Assembly (NCBI RefSeq): GCF_000425545.1
Contig: NZ_AUDQ01000003.1
Coordinates: 62,001-126,000, forward strand
Source of the DNA: Sporosarcina ureae DSM 2281
Lineage (GTDB): Bacteria; Bacillota; Bacilli; Bacillales_A; Planococcaceae
Length of the DNA stretch: 64,000 nucleotides
Direction: 5' to 3'
The notes beneath the pieces were generated by a model, which searched no databases, was not told where the DNA came from, and saw only the letters and a program-made list of their open reading frames with translations. Shown here piece by piece: positions 34,808 through 43,559 of the stretch. The position numbers were made by a program, and so were the translations under genes. Every line of letters starts with the position of its first letter. The first letter of the stretch is position 1.

Positions 34808-36265
34808 TTATGACATCCTGTCACGATTCGGCGAGTTCGTAATAAACGGCCGCGGATCGTCGATTGTCATAGGGAAACGAATCAACACACGCAACAAAGC
34901 TTTCGGGAAGAATGGCGTGAACGGCCACAAATACGGCACATTCATCGGCTTTAATGAGCATAAATAATAATAAATCACAGCAAGTGCTATAAAGAAGCCT
35001 GGAGCTCCTAGTAATGCGGTTGAGATCAGTAAGAAAATCCGGAACACTTTTGTCGTAATACTTAATTCAAATGAAGGAATCGCAAATGTGAAAATGGCAC
35101 TAACCGCCACGTATAATACGACTTCCGAAGAAAATAAGCCTACGTCAATCGCTACTTGCCCAATGACAATGGCCGCAACGAGTCCCATAGCAGTCGACAG
35201 CGGTGTAGGTGTATGAATTGCGGCCATCCGCAATACCTCTATACCGATATCAGCCACAAACAGTTGGACAAATAACGGAACTTCTCCCCATTCATTCGGT
35301 CCAATATATTTGATCGCTTCGGGAACGAATTGTTTTTCGATCGACATCAAATACCAAAACGGCAACATCACTAAACTTAAAAATGTCCCAATGAAGCGTA
35401 CCATTCGAATGAATGTACCGATTAAAGGTGCTTGCCTATATTCTTCCGCGTGTTGTAAATGATGCACCAGTGTAACAGGGACTAAAATGACGGACGGAGA
35501 TGTATCGACGATGATCGCAATATGTCCCTCTAGTAAATGCGCGGCACAAATATCAGCACGTTCAGTATACCGAACGAACGGCATCGGGTGAAACCCTTGT
35601 TTAAATAGGAATTCCTCGAGTGATTTATCGGTCATCGTCAAGCCATCCGTTTTCAATGCATCCAGTCGTTCTCTCACAAAATTTAAATGCTCTTCATTGG
35701 CAGCACCTTTCATAAAGGCAATGGCAATGTCCGTTTTACCTTTGACGGACGTCTCATGCATTTCAAATCGCAGTTCCGTTGTACGTAAACGTCTTCGGAT
35801 TAATGCCGTGTTCGTCAGGATATTTTCCGTAAATCCGTCCCTTGAGCCACGTATGACTTTTTCAGTATCTGGTTCCTCAGGATTTCTTCCTGGATATGAC
35901 CGCACATCAAGTGCGAATGCGAAACCGTCTTTCATAATGAATACAGCTAACCCACTTAAAATAGCTTTCGCGAGTTGATCTTCATCCTTTACAATTTCCA
36001 GCGAATGATACGGAAAATAATCCATCATTGCGCGGTCAATGTTTTCAACAGATTCCCCTGTAAATAATTCATTACGATACTGCATTTCTGTCATTAAAGT
36101 AGTTAAGACCTCGCCATCCACTAAACCGTTCATATACAGAAGAAGTATTTCTTTATCCCATAGGTGGATCAACCGTTTAGTCGCATCGTATGTTTCATCT
36201 TCGCCAAACTGGTTGATGAACCACCTCTCCCCTTCTCGTATGGACGTAAATAGTGTATCGGTCAA
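34808..36265 (-). CDS. spoVAF: Stage V sporulation protein AF (GerA-like)
   Basis: 485-residue spore membrane protein related to GerAA: a soluble N-terminal domain (about 1-280) with the RGSRDGFTEN motif and a C-terminal bundle of about five helices containing PLSTAMGLVAAIVIGQVAID. In Bacillus SpoVAF works with FigP (YqhR) to enlarge ion release during germination. It starts with TTG one base after the sigF stop, preceded by GAGGAG. The usual spoVAA-AE genes are not next to it. Confidence 0.92.
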   Translation of the reverse strand: MTDTLFTSIREGERWFINQFGEDETYDATKRLIHLWDKEILLLYMNGLVDGEVLTTLMTEMQYRNELFTGESVENIDRAMMDYFPYHSLEIVKDEDQLAKAILSGLAVFIMKDGFAFALDVRSYPGRNPEEPDTEKVIRGSRDGFTENILTNTALIRRRLRTTELRFEMHETSVKGKTDIAIAFMKGAANEEHLNFVRERLDALKTDGLTMTDKSLEEFLFKQGFHPMPFVRYTERADICAAHLLEGHIAIIVDTSPSVILVPVTLVHHLQHAEEYRQAPLIGTFIRMVRFIGTFLSLVMLPFWYLMSIEKQFVPEAIKYIGPNEWGEVPLFVQLFVADIGIEVLRMAAIHTPTPLSTAMGLVAAIVIGQVAIDVGLFSSEVVLYVAVSAIFTFAIPSFELSITTKVFRIFLLISTALLGAPGFFIALAVIYYYLCSLKPMNVPYLWPFTPFFPKALLRVLIRFPMTIDDPRPFITNSPNRDRMS

Positions 36266-36266
36266 A

Positions 36267-37055
36267 TTAAGGTCTCCTCACCTTCTCGAGCGCTTCTTCT
36301 GCATCTGCGCCCATCCATGTTTTCATTTGGGCTAGAATTTTCTTTTCCAACCGTGATACTTGAACCTGTGATATTCCGATTCGTTTCGCAATATCACTCT
36401 GTGTGTAATCCAAATAATAGCGCATATAAATGATCGTTTGATCACGTTTATTTAACCGTGTAATGACATCTCGTAACGGAATATGATCGAATACTCTTTC
36501 CGACCTGTCGTCCCGCAGCTGATCCATTAGCGTCAAGCTATCCCCATCACTCTCATACAACTGTTCATGAAGCGAAGCCGGATCTCGAAGCGCATCAGAG
36601 GCTAGAATAATATCTTCCTGTTTCACTTCCAATATTTCCGCCATTTCTGAAATGGAAGGTGAACGTCCGTTTCTCTTAAAGAAGTCATCGGTTGCGTGAC
36701 GAATTTTATAGCTTAACTCACGAATGGTGCGACCTACTTTTACCATTCCATCATCACGTAAATAGCGTTGAATTTCTCCTACAATCATCGGCACTGCATA
36801 CGTTGAAAACTTCACCTCATAGGATAAATCGAACTTATCTATTGATTTCATCAAGCCAATGCAGCCTATTTGAAATAAATCTTCTAAATCCGCACCACGC
36901 GAAGCGAAGCGTTGAACGATGGACCACACGAGTCTTGTATTGCCTTCTACCATCATTCGTCTAGCTTCTTTGTCACCCGCTTGTGATTCTTTGATGAGTT
37001 CCCGCATTTTTTCTTGTGACAATAGAGCGTGTTGCTTCTCAACAGATGCTTCCAT
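36267..37055 (-). CDS. sigF: RNA polymerase sigma-F factor (SpoIIAC)
   Basis: 262-residue forespore-specific sigma factor. Region 2 (NTRLVWSIVQRFASRGADLEDLFQIGCIGL ... KFSTYAVPMIVGEIQRYLRD), region 3 and region 4 (MRYYLDYTQSDIAKRIGISQVQVSRLEKKIL) are complete. Third gene of spoIIAA-spoIIAB-sigF, four bases after spoIIAB. Activity is held by SpoIIAB until SpoIIAA is dephosphorylated. Confidence 0.97.
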   Translation of the reverse strand: MEASVEKQHALLSQEKMRELIKESQAGDKEARRMMVEGNTRLVWSIVQRFASRGADLEDLFQIGCIGLMKSIDKFDLSYEVKFSTYAVPMIVGEIQRYLRDDGMVKVGRTIRELSYKIRHATDDFFKRNGRSPSISEMAEILEVKQEDIILASDALRDPASLHEQLYESDGDSLTLMDQLRDDRSERVFDHIPLRDVITRLNKRDQTIIYMRYYLDYTQSDIAKRIGISQVQVSRLEKKILAQMKTWMGADAEEALEKVRRP

Positions 37056-37058
37056 ACG

Positions 37059-37505
37059 TCACCTCATTCTACTTACTTCTGTGACCGGAGAAAAATTCTT
37101 CTCAAATGTCACGATTGTCCCATTTCCAAGGGTAGAATCTACACGGATACCGTCCGAGAAACTTTCCATGATTGTAAAGCCCATACCGGAGCGCTCCATT
37201 TGTGGTTTGGTTGTGAACATCGGCTCCATCGCTTGCTCTATGTCGAAGATTCCCATTCCTTCATCTGTTACCGTCATTTTTACCGATCTGTCATCGATCG
37301 TTGCATGGACCTTCACCATACTTTTACCGTCGCATTCGTAACCGTGGATAATGGCATTAGTGACAGCTTCCGAAACAATTGTTTTAAATTCCGAAAGTTC
37401 ATCCAATGTCGGATCCAATGGTGCGATAAAACAGGTGAGCGCCATTCTGGCAAGTGCTTCATTTTGTTCTATCGCTAGAAACGACAAGGTCATTTCATTT
37501 TTCAT
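37059..37505 (-). CDS. spoIIAB: Anti-sigma-F factor / serine kinase SpoIIAB
   Basis: 148-residue GHKL-fold kinase that binds and blocks sigma-F and phosphorylates SpoIIAA. The N box SEAVTNAIIHGYE, G1 DEGMGIFD and G2 ERSGMGFTIMESF bind ATP. The start is MKNEMTLSF, aligned with homologues and preceded by GGAGGGG; the longer frame lies within spoIIAA. It overlaps spoIIAA by 11 bases. Confidence 0.96.
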   Translation of the reverse strand: MKNEMTLSFLAIEQNEALARMALTCFIAPLDPTLDELSEFKTIVSEAVTNAIIHGYECDGKSMVKVHATIDDRSVKMTVTDEGMGIFDIEQAMEPMFTTKPQMERSGMGFTIMESFSDGIRVDSTLGNGTIVTFEKNFSPVTEVSRMR

Positions 37506-37848
37506 GTACAACCCCTCCGATTTCGTCGATTGCTTCTTCGACTGTACATATTCTGACGACTTCACCAAGACCCGAAAATTGGAATAGCTTCTGCATTGTC
37601 GGAGATGGATTCAATATGAGTGTTTCTCCGTTTACAGGGACTAGATCGCGCATTCTGCCGAGTATGAGTCCGATTCCTGCGCTGTCCATGAAGCCTAGTT
37701 GGTAGAGGTCCCAGATAATTGCACGCGTCTTTCCTGTAAATATAGCGGTAGATACTTCTTCTCTAATTTGATTGGCTTCGTGGTTGTCGAGTTCTCCTGC
37801 TAGCGTGATTAGGACTATGCCATTTTCCAGTTGTGTAATAGTTGCCAT
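37495..37848 (-). CDS. spoIIAA: Anti-anti-sigma-F factor SpoIIAA
   Basis: 117-residue STAS-domain protein. The phospho-acceptor is Ser56 in GFMDSAGIG, equivalent to Ser58 of B. subtilis. Unphosphorylated SpoIIAA displaces sigma-F from SpoIIAB in the forespore after SpoIIE acts. ATG at 37848 is chosen (AAGGAGG 11 bases upstream; MATITQLENGI matches family N-termini). dacF, which precedes spoIIAA in B. subtilis, is missing. A Spo0A box lies about 60 bases upstream. Confidence 0.94.
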   Translation of the reverse strand: MATITQLENGIVLITLAGELDNHEANQIREEVSTAIFTGKTRAIIWDLYQLGFMDSAGIGLILGRMRDLVPVNGETLILNPSPTMQKLFQFSGLGEVVRICTVEEAIDEIGGVVHEK

Positions 37849-37896
37849 GTGTGGATACGCCTCCTTCATGAAGGCATTGTCGCACATTTAGAACCA

Positions 37897-37920
37897 CTAT
37901 CCTTTAGTTTTGACAAAACT
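37897..37920 (-). promoter_or_regulatory. Spo0A box and possible sigma-H -35 of the spoIIA operon
   Basis: The minus strand reads TTTGTCAAA at 37909-37917, an exact fit to the 0A-box consensus TTTGTCRAA, inside a 15-bp palindrome (37906-37920). Directly downstream is AAAGGATAG (37897-37905), close to the sigma-H -35 RnAGGAwWW. No good GAAT -10 follows (best GCGACAAT after 13 bases). A weaker 0A-like CTTGTCACA is further upstream. Control of spoIIA by Spo0A and sigma-H is established in B. subtilis. Confidence 0.55.
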
Positions 37921-37987
37921 AGTCAACTGTCCCTAAAACTTCTTAAGTTGTGACAAGGTTTAAAGGTGACGAGATGGTACTGTTAAT

Positions 37988-38100
37988 CTGCATTCCAGGT
38001 GAACGCTTTTCTACAGGCACGGCTTGAGCCACTTCGCTCTAACTATCAAAAGAATTGCTAATTCCGCGGGAGTCGCTGCTTGTGCCGAAGATCAATCACT
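37988..38100. repeat. Degenerate copy of the dispersed intergenic repeat
   Basis: Contains TTCCAGGTGAACGCTTTTCT, a GGCTTGAGCC block and ATTCCGCGGGAGTCGCTGCTT followed by GATCAATCAC, in the order of the wider repeat. It lies in the 499-base gap between spoIIAA and pdp. Apart from this, the spoIIA regulatory region and the pdp terminator, I see nothing in that gap. Confidence 0.55.
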
Positions 38101-38282
38101 TTAATGTTCTAACAATACAAATGGTAGGCGGAATAATGAGACAGTTATGCGCACTTCCTATCTGGCTCATTGTGCTAGCCATCCATACATCCAGCAGAAT
38201 ATAATACCGACACCTCTGTCGCTCTTCACTCGAGCTACACAAGAGTATGTACCGTTGAATTTGTTTTTACACATCAACAACA

Positions 38283-38346
38283 AAAAAGCCATGTGCTCTG
38301 AAGGAAACCAATTTTTTGGAGTACTTCAGGCACACGGCTTTTATGG
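38283..38346 (-). terminator. Intrinsic terminator after pdp
   Basis: Long minus-strand stem AAAAGCCGTGTGC/GCACATGGCTTTT (with TGAAG/CTTCA continuing inside) and a TTTTTT tail, directly beyond the pdp stop codon. Confidence 0.82.
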
Positions 38347-38347
38347 A

Positions 38348-39646
38348 TTATTTGGCATGTATAAGCGGTGGTGCTGCTGTTTTTTCTTTTGCGATATGCA
38401 TATGAGATTGTAATAGTTTAATCGAGTTGTCAACTTGTTCAGTGTTTGCATGGAGTATCGCGAGCGCTTCTCCTTTTTCTACAAAGTCGCCTATTTTCTT
38501 GCGCAAGACAATTCCAACCGCAAGATCAATAACGTCTTCTTTTGTTGCACGGCCTGCGCCTAGAAGCATGGCAGCTACACCTATTTCGTCGGCGTCGATC
38601 ATGGATACATAGCCACTTTCAATAGCAGGAACTTCAATTTGATACGGTGCTTGCGGCAATAGATTTGTATTTTCTATAACTTTTTCGTTGCCGTCTTGTG
38701 CTTTGATCAACTCACCGAACAAGCGCAGTGCCTCACCGTTATCTATGACGTTCTGCAGTTGTTTACGTGCATCTTCTTCAGTTTCTGCTTTGTTTGCCGC
38801 TAACAACATCTTGCTGCCAAGAACAAAGCATAACTCTGTTAGATCGGCCGGCCCTTTTCCTTGCAGCGTATCAATGGCTTCTTTTACTTCAAGAGCATTT
38901 CCAATTGCAAATCCGAGTGGTTGGCTCATATCTGAAATAACGGCACTTGTGTTTCTTCCAACTTCATTTCCAATCGCAGTCATGGCGTCTGCCAATTGCT
39001 TGGAATCTTCCAATGTTTTCATGAAGGCTCCTGCGCCTGTCTTGACGTCCAATACGATAGCATCTGCGCCTGCCGCAAGCTTTTTACTCATAATAGAGCT
39101 TGCGATTAGTGGAATGCTATTGACTGTCGCCGTGACGTCTCGTAACGCATACAGTTTTTTATCAGCTGGCGTCAAATTACCGCTTTGACCGATTACAGCG
39201 ATTTTCAAATCATTGACCTGTTGAATAAATTGTTCCGTAGAAATCTCAACGTGGAAGCCGTCAATTGCTTCAAGTTTATCAAGTGTACCTCCTGTGTGAC
39301 CTAGTCCTCGACCACTCATTTTAGCAATCGGTACACCGCATGCTGCGACAAGCGGAGCTAAGATGAGTGTCGTAGTATCTCCTACTCCACCTGTTGAGTG
39401 CTTATCTACCTTCACTCCTTCAATGGCAGATAAATCAATTTGATCACCAGATTCCACCATTGCCATTGTTAAGTACCCTTGTTCTTCTGTTGTCATACCT
39501 TTAAAATAAATGGCCATTAAGAAAGCGCTAGCCTGATAGTCAGGGATTGAGCCATCCGTATAACCCGTCACGAAAAACTCTATCTCATCTTTATTTAGCT
39601 CTATTCCGTCTCGCTTATTTTCAATGATATCCACCATGCGCAACAT
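38348..39646 (-). CDS. pdp: Pyrimidine-nucleoside phosphorylase
   Basis: Splits uridine, thymidine and deoxyuridine with phosphate to base and (deoxy)ribose 1-phosphate. 432 aa with the family's [21 protein letters not shown] and [19 protein letters not shown] motifs plus GAGAFMK. Start is ATG of [15 protein letters not shown] lies 9 bases upstream and is formed within the last codons and stop of deoB, so the pair is translationally coupled. The longer frame would overlap deoB. Confidence 0.96.
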   Translation of the reverse strand: MLRMVDIIENKRDGIELNKDEIEFFVTGYTDGSIPDYQASAFLMAIYFKGMTTEEQGYLTMAMVESGDQIDLSAIEGVKVDKHSTGGVGDTTTLILAPLVAACGVPIAKMSGRGLGHTGGTLDKLEAIDGFHVEISTEQFIQQVNDLKIAVIGQSGNLTPADKKLYALRDVTATVNSIPLIASSIMSKKLAAGADAIVLDVKTGAGAFMKTLEDSKQLADAMTAIGNEVGRNTSAVISDMSQPLGFAIGNALEVKEAIDTLQGKGPADLTELCFVLGSKMLLAANKAETEEDARKQLQNVIDNGEALRLFGELIKAQDGNEKVIENTNLLPQAPYQIEVPAIESGYVSMIDADEIGVAAMLLGAGRATKEDVIDLAVGIVLRKKIGDFVEKGEALAILHANTEQVDNSIKLLQSHMHIAKEKTAAPPLIHAK

Positions 39647-39650
39647 ACAA

Positions 39651-40844
39651 TTAATCCTCCTTAACCAATGCAGACAAGAAACTTTCACCATGTTCCGGCT
39701 GATCTACGTGGAAATTATCAGCAATTGTCGCACCGACATCAGAGAATGTTTTACGGATCGGTAACTCGCCAGCTCCTTTATTCGAAGGTGAATAGACGAG
39801 TAACGGCACATATTCTCTTGTGTGATCCGTTCCTTCATGCGTCGGGTCATTCCCGTGATCTGCTGTGATTATCAGTAAATCATTCGGTCGCAGTGCTTCC
39901 ATAATCTCAGGCAAGCGTGCATCAAATTCTTCAAGTGCATTACCGTAACCAATCGGATCACGACGGTGACCATATAACGCATCAAAGTCTACTAGATTAA
40001 CGAAACTGATGCCTTCAAATTCTTTTTTCATAACCGTGACAAGCTGATCTACACCGTCCATGTTCCCTGTGGTACGGACTGCTTCTGTCACGCCTTCGCC
40101 ATTGTAAATATCTGCTATTTTACCGATTGCGATTACGTCATAGCCTTTATCCTGCAATTCATTCATCACTGTTTTACCAAATGGCTTCAACGCATAATCG
40201 TGACGATTGGTTGTGCGTGTGAACGTACCGGGTTTTCCAACAAATGGACGTGCAATCACGCGGCCCACTAAAAATTCAGGTTGCAACGTAAGTTCTCTTG
40301 CGATTTCACAAATACGATATTGCTCTTCAATAGGAATGATTTCCTCATGCGCTGCAATTTGTAGTACAGGGTCCCCCGACGTGTAGACGATCAGAGCGCC
40401 TGTCTTCATATGTTCTTCACCGAGCTCTTCAATAATTTCCGTCCCACTTGCCGGCTTATTTCCGATAACTTTCCTACCCGTTTTTAATTCCAATTGATCT
40501 ATTAATTCCTTTGGAAAACCATTTGGATATACTTTGAATGCATCATCGATACTCAAACCCATTATTTCCCAGTGTCCTGTCATCGTATCTTTACCAACAG
40601 ACGCCTCTTGCATCTTTGTGTAATATCCTTGCGCTTCTTTTTGAGGTGCAAGTCCTTTAATGGGTGCAATATTCGCAAGACCTAGACGTTCCAAGTTTGG
40701 TAGTTTCAATCCATCCATCTCTTCAGCGATATGTCCAAGTGTATTCGATCCAACATCACCAAATGCTTCAGCGTCCGGCGCTTCGCCGATCCCTACTGAG
40801 TCAAGTACGATTAAATGAATACGATTATAACGAAATTTCTCCAT
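39651..40844 (-). CDS. deoB: Phosphopentomutase
   Basis: Interconverts (deoxy)ribose 1- and 5-phosphate, linking nucleoside breakdown by pdp to the pentose phosphate pathway. 397-residue alkaline-phosphatase-superfamily protein with metal ligands in [23 protein letters not shown] (catalytic Thr), [22 protein letters not shown]. subtilis carries pupG next to drm; here it is not between deoB and pdp. Confidence 0.96.
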   Translation of the reverse strand: MEKFRYNRIHLIVLDSVGIGEAPDAEAFGDVGSNTLGHIAEEMDGLKLPNLERLGLANIAPIKGLAPQKEAQGYYTKMQEASVGKDTMTGHWEIMGLSIDDAFKVYPNGFPKELIDQLELKTGRKVIGNKPASGTEIIEELGEEHMKTGALIVYTSGDPVLQIAAHEEIIPIEEQYRICEIARELTLQPEFLVGRVIARPFVGKPGTFTRTTNRHDYALKPFGKTVMNELQDKGYDVIAIGKIADIYNGEGVTEAVRTTGNMDGVDQLVTVMKKEFEGISFVNLVDFDALYGHRRDPIGYGNALEEFDARLPEIMEALRPNDLLIITADHGNDPTHEGTDHTREYVPLLVYSPSNKGAGELPIRKTFSDVGATIADNFHVDQPEHGESFLSALVKED

Positions 40845-40868
40845 ATGAAAACCTCCAGTAATAGTAGT

Positions 40869-41759
40869 TTACGCTCTAGGATGAAATTGACTATAGACAT
40901 CTTTCAAGCGCTTTTTGCTGACATGCGTGTAAAGTTGCGTCGTGGAAATATCGGCATGGCCGAGCATTTCCTGAACTGCACGCAAGTCGGCTCCATTTTC
41001 GATCAAATGTGTGGCGAATGAGTGACGTAATAAATGCGGTGAAATGACTTTTTGAATTTCCGCCTTCATGCCTGCCTCTTTTAGGATTTTCCAACACCCT
41101 TGCCTTGTCAGACGTCTACCATGCATGTTGAGAAATAAGGCCTCGGTATCTTTAATGAATTTAGGACGCCCTTCATTTAAATACACAGTACAGGCATCGA
41201 TCGCCGAACGTCCGAGTGGTACGATCCGTTCCTTACTGCCTTTTCCGAATACCCGCACAAAACCCATTGTCAAATGAAGATCAGCCAAATCAATCGCTAT
41301 CAACTCACTTACCCTCATTCCCGTCCCATATAACAATTCTAGCAGCGCAATATCACGCATTCCTTGTGAAGTATTGCCATCCACGGCATGAATCAGTCGT
41401 TCTATTTCAGGTATAGAGAGCACATCCGGCAACTGTTGTTCGATTTTAGGCAATTCGATGTGAATCGTGCAATCATGAGTGGTAACTTGCTCTCTCACTA
41501 AAAATTGATGAAACGAACGAATGGAGGAAATATGCCGAGAAAGTGTACGACTGGATTTACCACTATCTTTCAACTTCTGCAAATATTGAAGAACCATCGC
41601 ACGTTCAATCGAATTAACTGTTTCCAAATTCAAACTTTCTATGAAACGTAAATATGCAGTTAGGTCGCGTTGATAAGATTTCACCGTGTTTTGTGCTAAT
41701 TGTCTTTCAACTGTTAAAAAATGCACATAATCTTCTAACGCAAACTGCGCATCTTTCAT
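40869..41759 (-). CDS. xerD: Site-specific tyrosine recombinase XerD
   Basis: 296-residue recombinase that, with XerC, resolves chromosome dimers at dif and cuts the strand controlled by FtsK. The catalytic set is Arg149, Lys173, His242, Arg245, His268 and nucleophile Tyr277. The N-terminal SAM-like domain is complete. Its chromosomal neighbourhood (fur upstream, deoB downstream) is the ripX locus of B. subtilis, so it is not a phage integrase. Confidence 0.95.
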   Translation of the reverse strand: MKDAQFALEDYVHFLTVERQLAQNTVKSYQRDLTAYLRFIESLNLETVNSIERAMVLQYLQKLKDSGKSSRTLSRHISSIRSFHQFLVREQVTTHDCTIHIELPKIEQQLPDVLSIPEIERLIHAVDGNTSQGMRDIALLELLYGTGMRVSELIAIDLADLHLTMGFVRVFGKGSKERIVPLGRSAIDACTVYLNEGRPKFIKDTEALFLNMHGRRLTRQGCWKILKEAGMKAEIQKVISPHLLRHSFATHLIENGADLRAVQEMLGHADISTTQLYTHVSKKRLKDVYSQFHPRA

Positions 41760-41788
41760 AGACTTTCCTCCTTCCTTATGTAAAAAGT

Positions 41789-41814
41789 AAAAAAGGACAG
41801 CGCTTAGGCCATCC
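41789..41814 (-). terminator. Probable terminator overlapping the fur 3' end
   Basis: Minus-strand stem GGATGGC/GCTGTCC with two G-T pairs, then TTTTTTAC. The ascending arm uses the last fur codons, so the hairpin straddles the fur stop at 41804. Confidence 0.5.
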
Positions 41815-42280
41815 CGTTGTCTTCCTGTTCTTCCTCTTCGTCTTTCACCTTACAACGTTTACAAACACCATGGAACGTTAGCCAATGATCTTTGACTGTA
41901 AAACCATAACGACCTTCTACGACTTTTTCTACTTCGCCAAGTAGGTCTTCCTGAATTTCATCAACCGTTCCACATTCTAGACAAATTAAGTGATGGTGGA
42001 ACCGCGCAGCGCCTTCTTCGCGCAAATCATAACGTGCTACACCATCGCCAAAGTTAATTTTATCGACAACTTTTAGTTCAGTTAATAATTCTAATGTACG
42101 ATATACAGTCGCCAGACCAATATCTGGCGCTTTTTCTTTTACTAATAAAAATACATCTTCTGCACTTAAATGGTCTTCTTCATTTTCCAGAAGAACTGCT
42201 ACAGTCGCTTCACGCTGAGGCGTCAACTTGTAGCTGGCCCCGTGCAATTGCTTCTTGATTCGTTCAATACGGCTTTCCAT
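41804..42280 (-). CDS. fur: Ferric uptake regulator family repressor
   Basis: 158-residue Fur-type metalloregulator. Winged helix with recognition region GLATVYRTLELL, regulatory His cluster RFHHHLICLECG, and two CxxC pairs (Cys100/103, Cys140/143) for the structural zinc. Position between xerD and the spoIIM-like gene is that of B. subtilis fur, so iron-responsive Fur is likelier than PerR or Zur. The last 13 residues are very acidic and variable. Confidence 0.92.
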   Translation of the reverse strand: MESRIERIKKQLHGASYKLTPQREATVAVLLENEEDHLSAEDVFLLVKEKAPDIGLATVYRTLELLTELKVVDKINFGDGVARYDLREEGAARFHHHLICLECGTVDEIQEDLLGEVEKVVEGRYGFTVKDHWLTFHGVCKRCKVKDEEEEQEDNGMA

Positions 42281-42376
42281 ACGACGCCCCCCTCAAATTG
42301 TTTCCATTATACCAAACTGTCGTTCCAGATGACAATAGAAAGGAAAGGTTCATTTCATTACAGTGTGTAGTAAACA

Positions 42377-42889
42377 TTATTTTATAAAATAGAAGATCGA
42401 TAGTTCCAGTATCTGCGTGATCAACAACAGAGCAATCAAAGGTGGCACAGCAGTTAATGGACGATCTTTCTTACTGGCCGGTGTAGCGAAAAATGGCGGA
42501 CTTAACACTGAACATAATATCAGGAACAATAAACAGCTGATTAATTGAAATGGGAACCACCAAATCGTATAAGATACCAATTTTAATCCTGTCGATAATA
42601 AATAGGTGGATGACAAACCAAAAAAAGCACATTTAATCGCTCCGAGAAACATAGTGATAAAGCGGACTCTTTTATATTTAGACAGAATGATGGCTAATAG
42701 AATAAAGCTCAACGTCACCACGATAGGCGACCACAAAGCCGCTTCAGACCCCTTTACTACGCGTTGGTCATATAAGCCGATAATTTGTTCTAGCGACGTG
42801 ACCGGCCACTCCCTGAATAATAAAGCCCCTCCTATATAACTGATTGCGAGTATAACGAATAAATAGACAAAAGACAATGATCGAGCCAT
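42377..42889 (-). CDS. Membrane protein at the spoIIM locus (divergent SpoIIM-like)
   Basis: 170 residues with about five transmembrane helices. Position between fur and nudF is that of spoIIM, whose product joins SpoIID and SpoIIP in septal peptidoglycan thinning during engulfment. The FLGAIKCAFFGLSSTYLLSTG segment followed by a hydrophobic run resembles the SpoIIM core (GMVVGFTVGFLVNQMG), but the protein is about 40 residues shorter than B. subtilis SpoIIM and its N-terminal outer loop differs. Either a diverged SpoIIM or a replacement. Synteny is the main support. Confidence 0.6.
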   Translation of the reverse strand: MARSLSFVYLFVILAISYIGGALLFREWPVTSLEQIIGLYDQRVVKGSEAALWSPIVVTLSFILLAIILSKYKRVRFITMFLGAIKCAFFGLSSTYLLSTGLKLVSYTIWWFPFQLISCLLFLILCSVLSPPFFATPASKKDRPLTAVPPLIALLLITQILELSIFYFIK

Positions 42890-42953
42890 AAATAGGACAC
42901 CTCCGCATCGTTTTTACAACATATGCTTGTCCGTCCTGAAATAGCTCAATCCT

Positions 42954-43487
42954 TTATAGGTTTTTTACATACCAGACAGCAGCAACCGTCTTGGCATCAT
43001 AAATCCTTTCATTCGCAATGAATTCCTCTGCCTCTTCCACTGTTACCTCTAGCACATCAATGAATTCATCTTCATCCCCTACAGCAGGCTGTTCCACTTT
43101 TTCAAGCTCTTTTGCTACATATAAGTGAATGATCTCATCCGCGAAGCCTGGTGAAGTGGAGAAAGTCTGCAAATATTCGAATGAATGTGCACGGTACCCT
43201 GTCTCTTCTTCCAGTTCACGAATTGCCGTCAGTTTAGGTTCTTCTCCCGGCTCGATCTTGCCCGCAGGTATTTCTAGCATCGTTCGTTCCAAAGGCTTTC
43301 TGTACTGTTCAACTAACACGATTTTTTTATCTTCAGTCAAGGCGATAATCGCCACAGCTCCTGGATGTTTTACTAATTCTCTTTTTGCTAGTTTTCCATC
43401 AGGCAATTCTACTTCGTCGACTTGCACTGAAATGATTTTACCTGTAAAGATCTGTTCTGTTGAGAGGGTTCTTTCTTCAAACTTCAT
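42954..43487 (-). CDS. nudF: ADP-ribose pyrophosphatase (Nudix hydrolase)
   Basis: 177-residue enzyme that cleaves ADP-ribose to AMP and ribose 5-phosphate. The Nudix box Gx5Ex7RELxEExG runs from GKIEPGEEP to RELEEETGY, and the ADP-ribose-type N-terminal domain and the SPGFADE loop are present. Start is ATG of MKFEERTL; the longer frame has no ribosome-binding site. Divergent from the aldo-keto reductase gene. Confidence 0.93.
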   Translation of the reverse strand: MKFEERTLSTEQIFTGKIISVQVDEVELPDGKLAKRELVKHPGAVAIIALTEDKKIVLVEQYRKPLERTMLEIPAGKIEPGEEPKLTAIRELEEETGYRAHSFEYLQTFSTSPGFADEIIHLYVAKELEKVEQPAVGDEDEFIDVLEVTVEEAEEFIANERIYDAKTVAAVWYVKNL

Positions 43488-43559
43488 CCAGCACTCAACC
43501 CTTTCCATTGGTTTTATATCCCGTTTTCATTGTACCATGAAACGAAAGGAGTGAGGCAC

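Noticed and set aside
38147-38413. Small open frame in the spoIIAA-pdp gap
   Set aside because: No ribosome-binding site, runs into the pdp terminator and gene, Cys/His/Ser-rich composition unlike real proteins here.
38688-39188. 166-codon open frame opposite pdp
   Set aside because: Antisense shadow, no ribosome-binding site and no recognisable family.
40869-41759. Tyrosine recombinase as sign of a prophage or integrative element
   Set aside because: Sequence, length and the fur-xerD-deoB context identify the housekeeping XerD; no att-like direct repeats or phage genes nearby.
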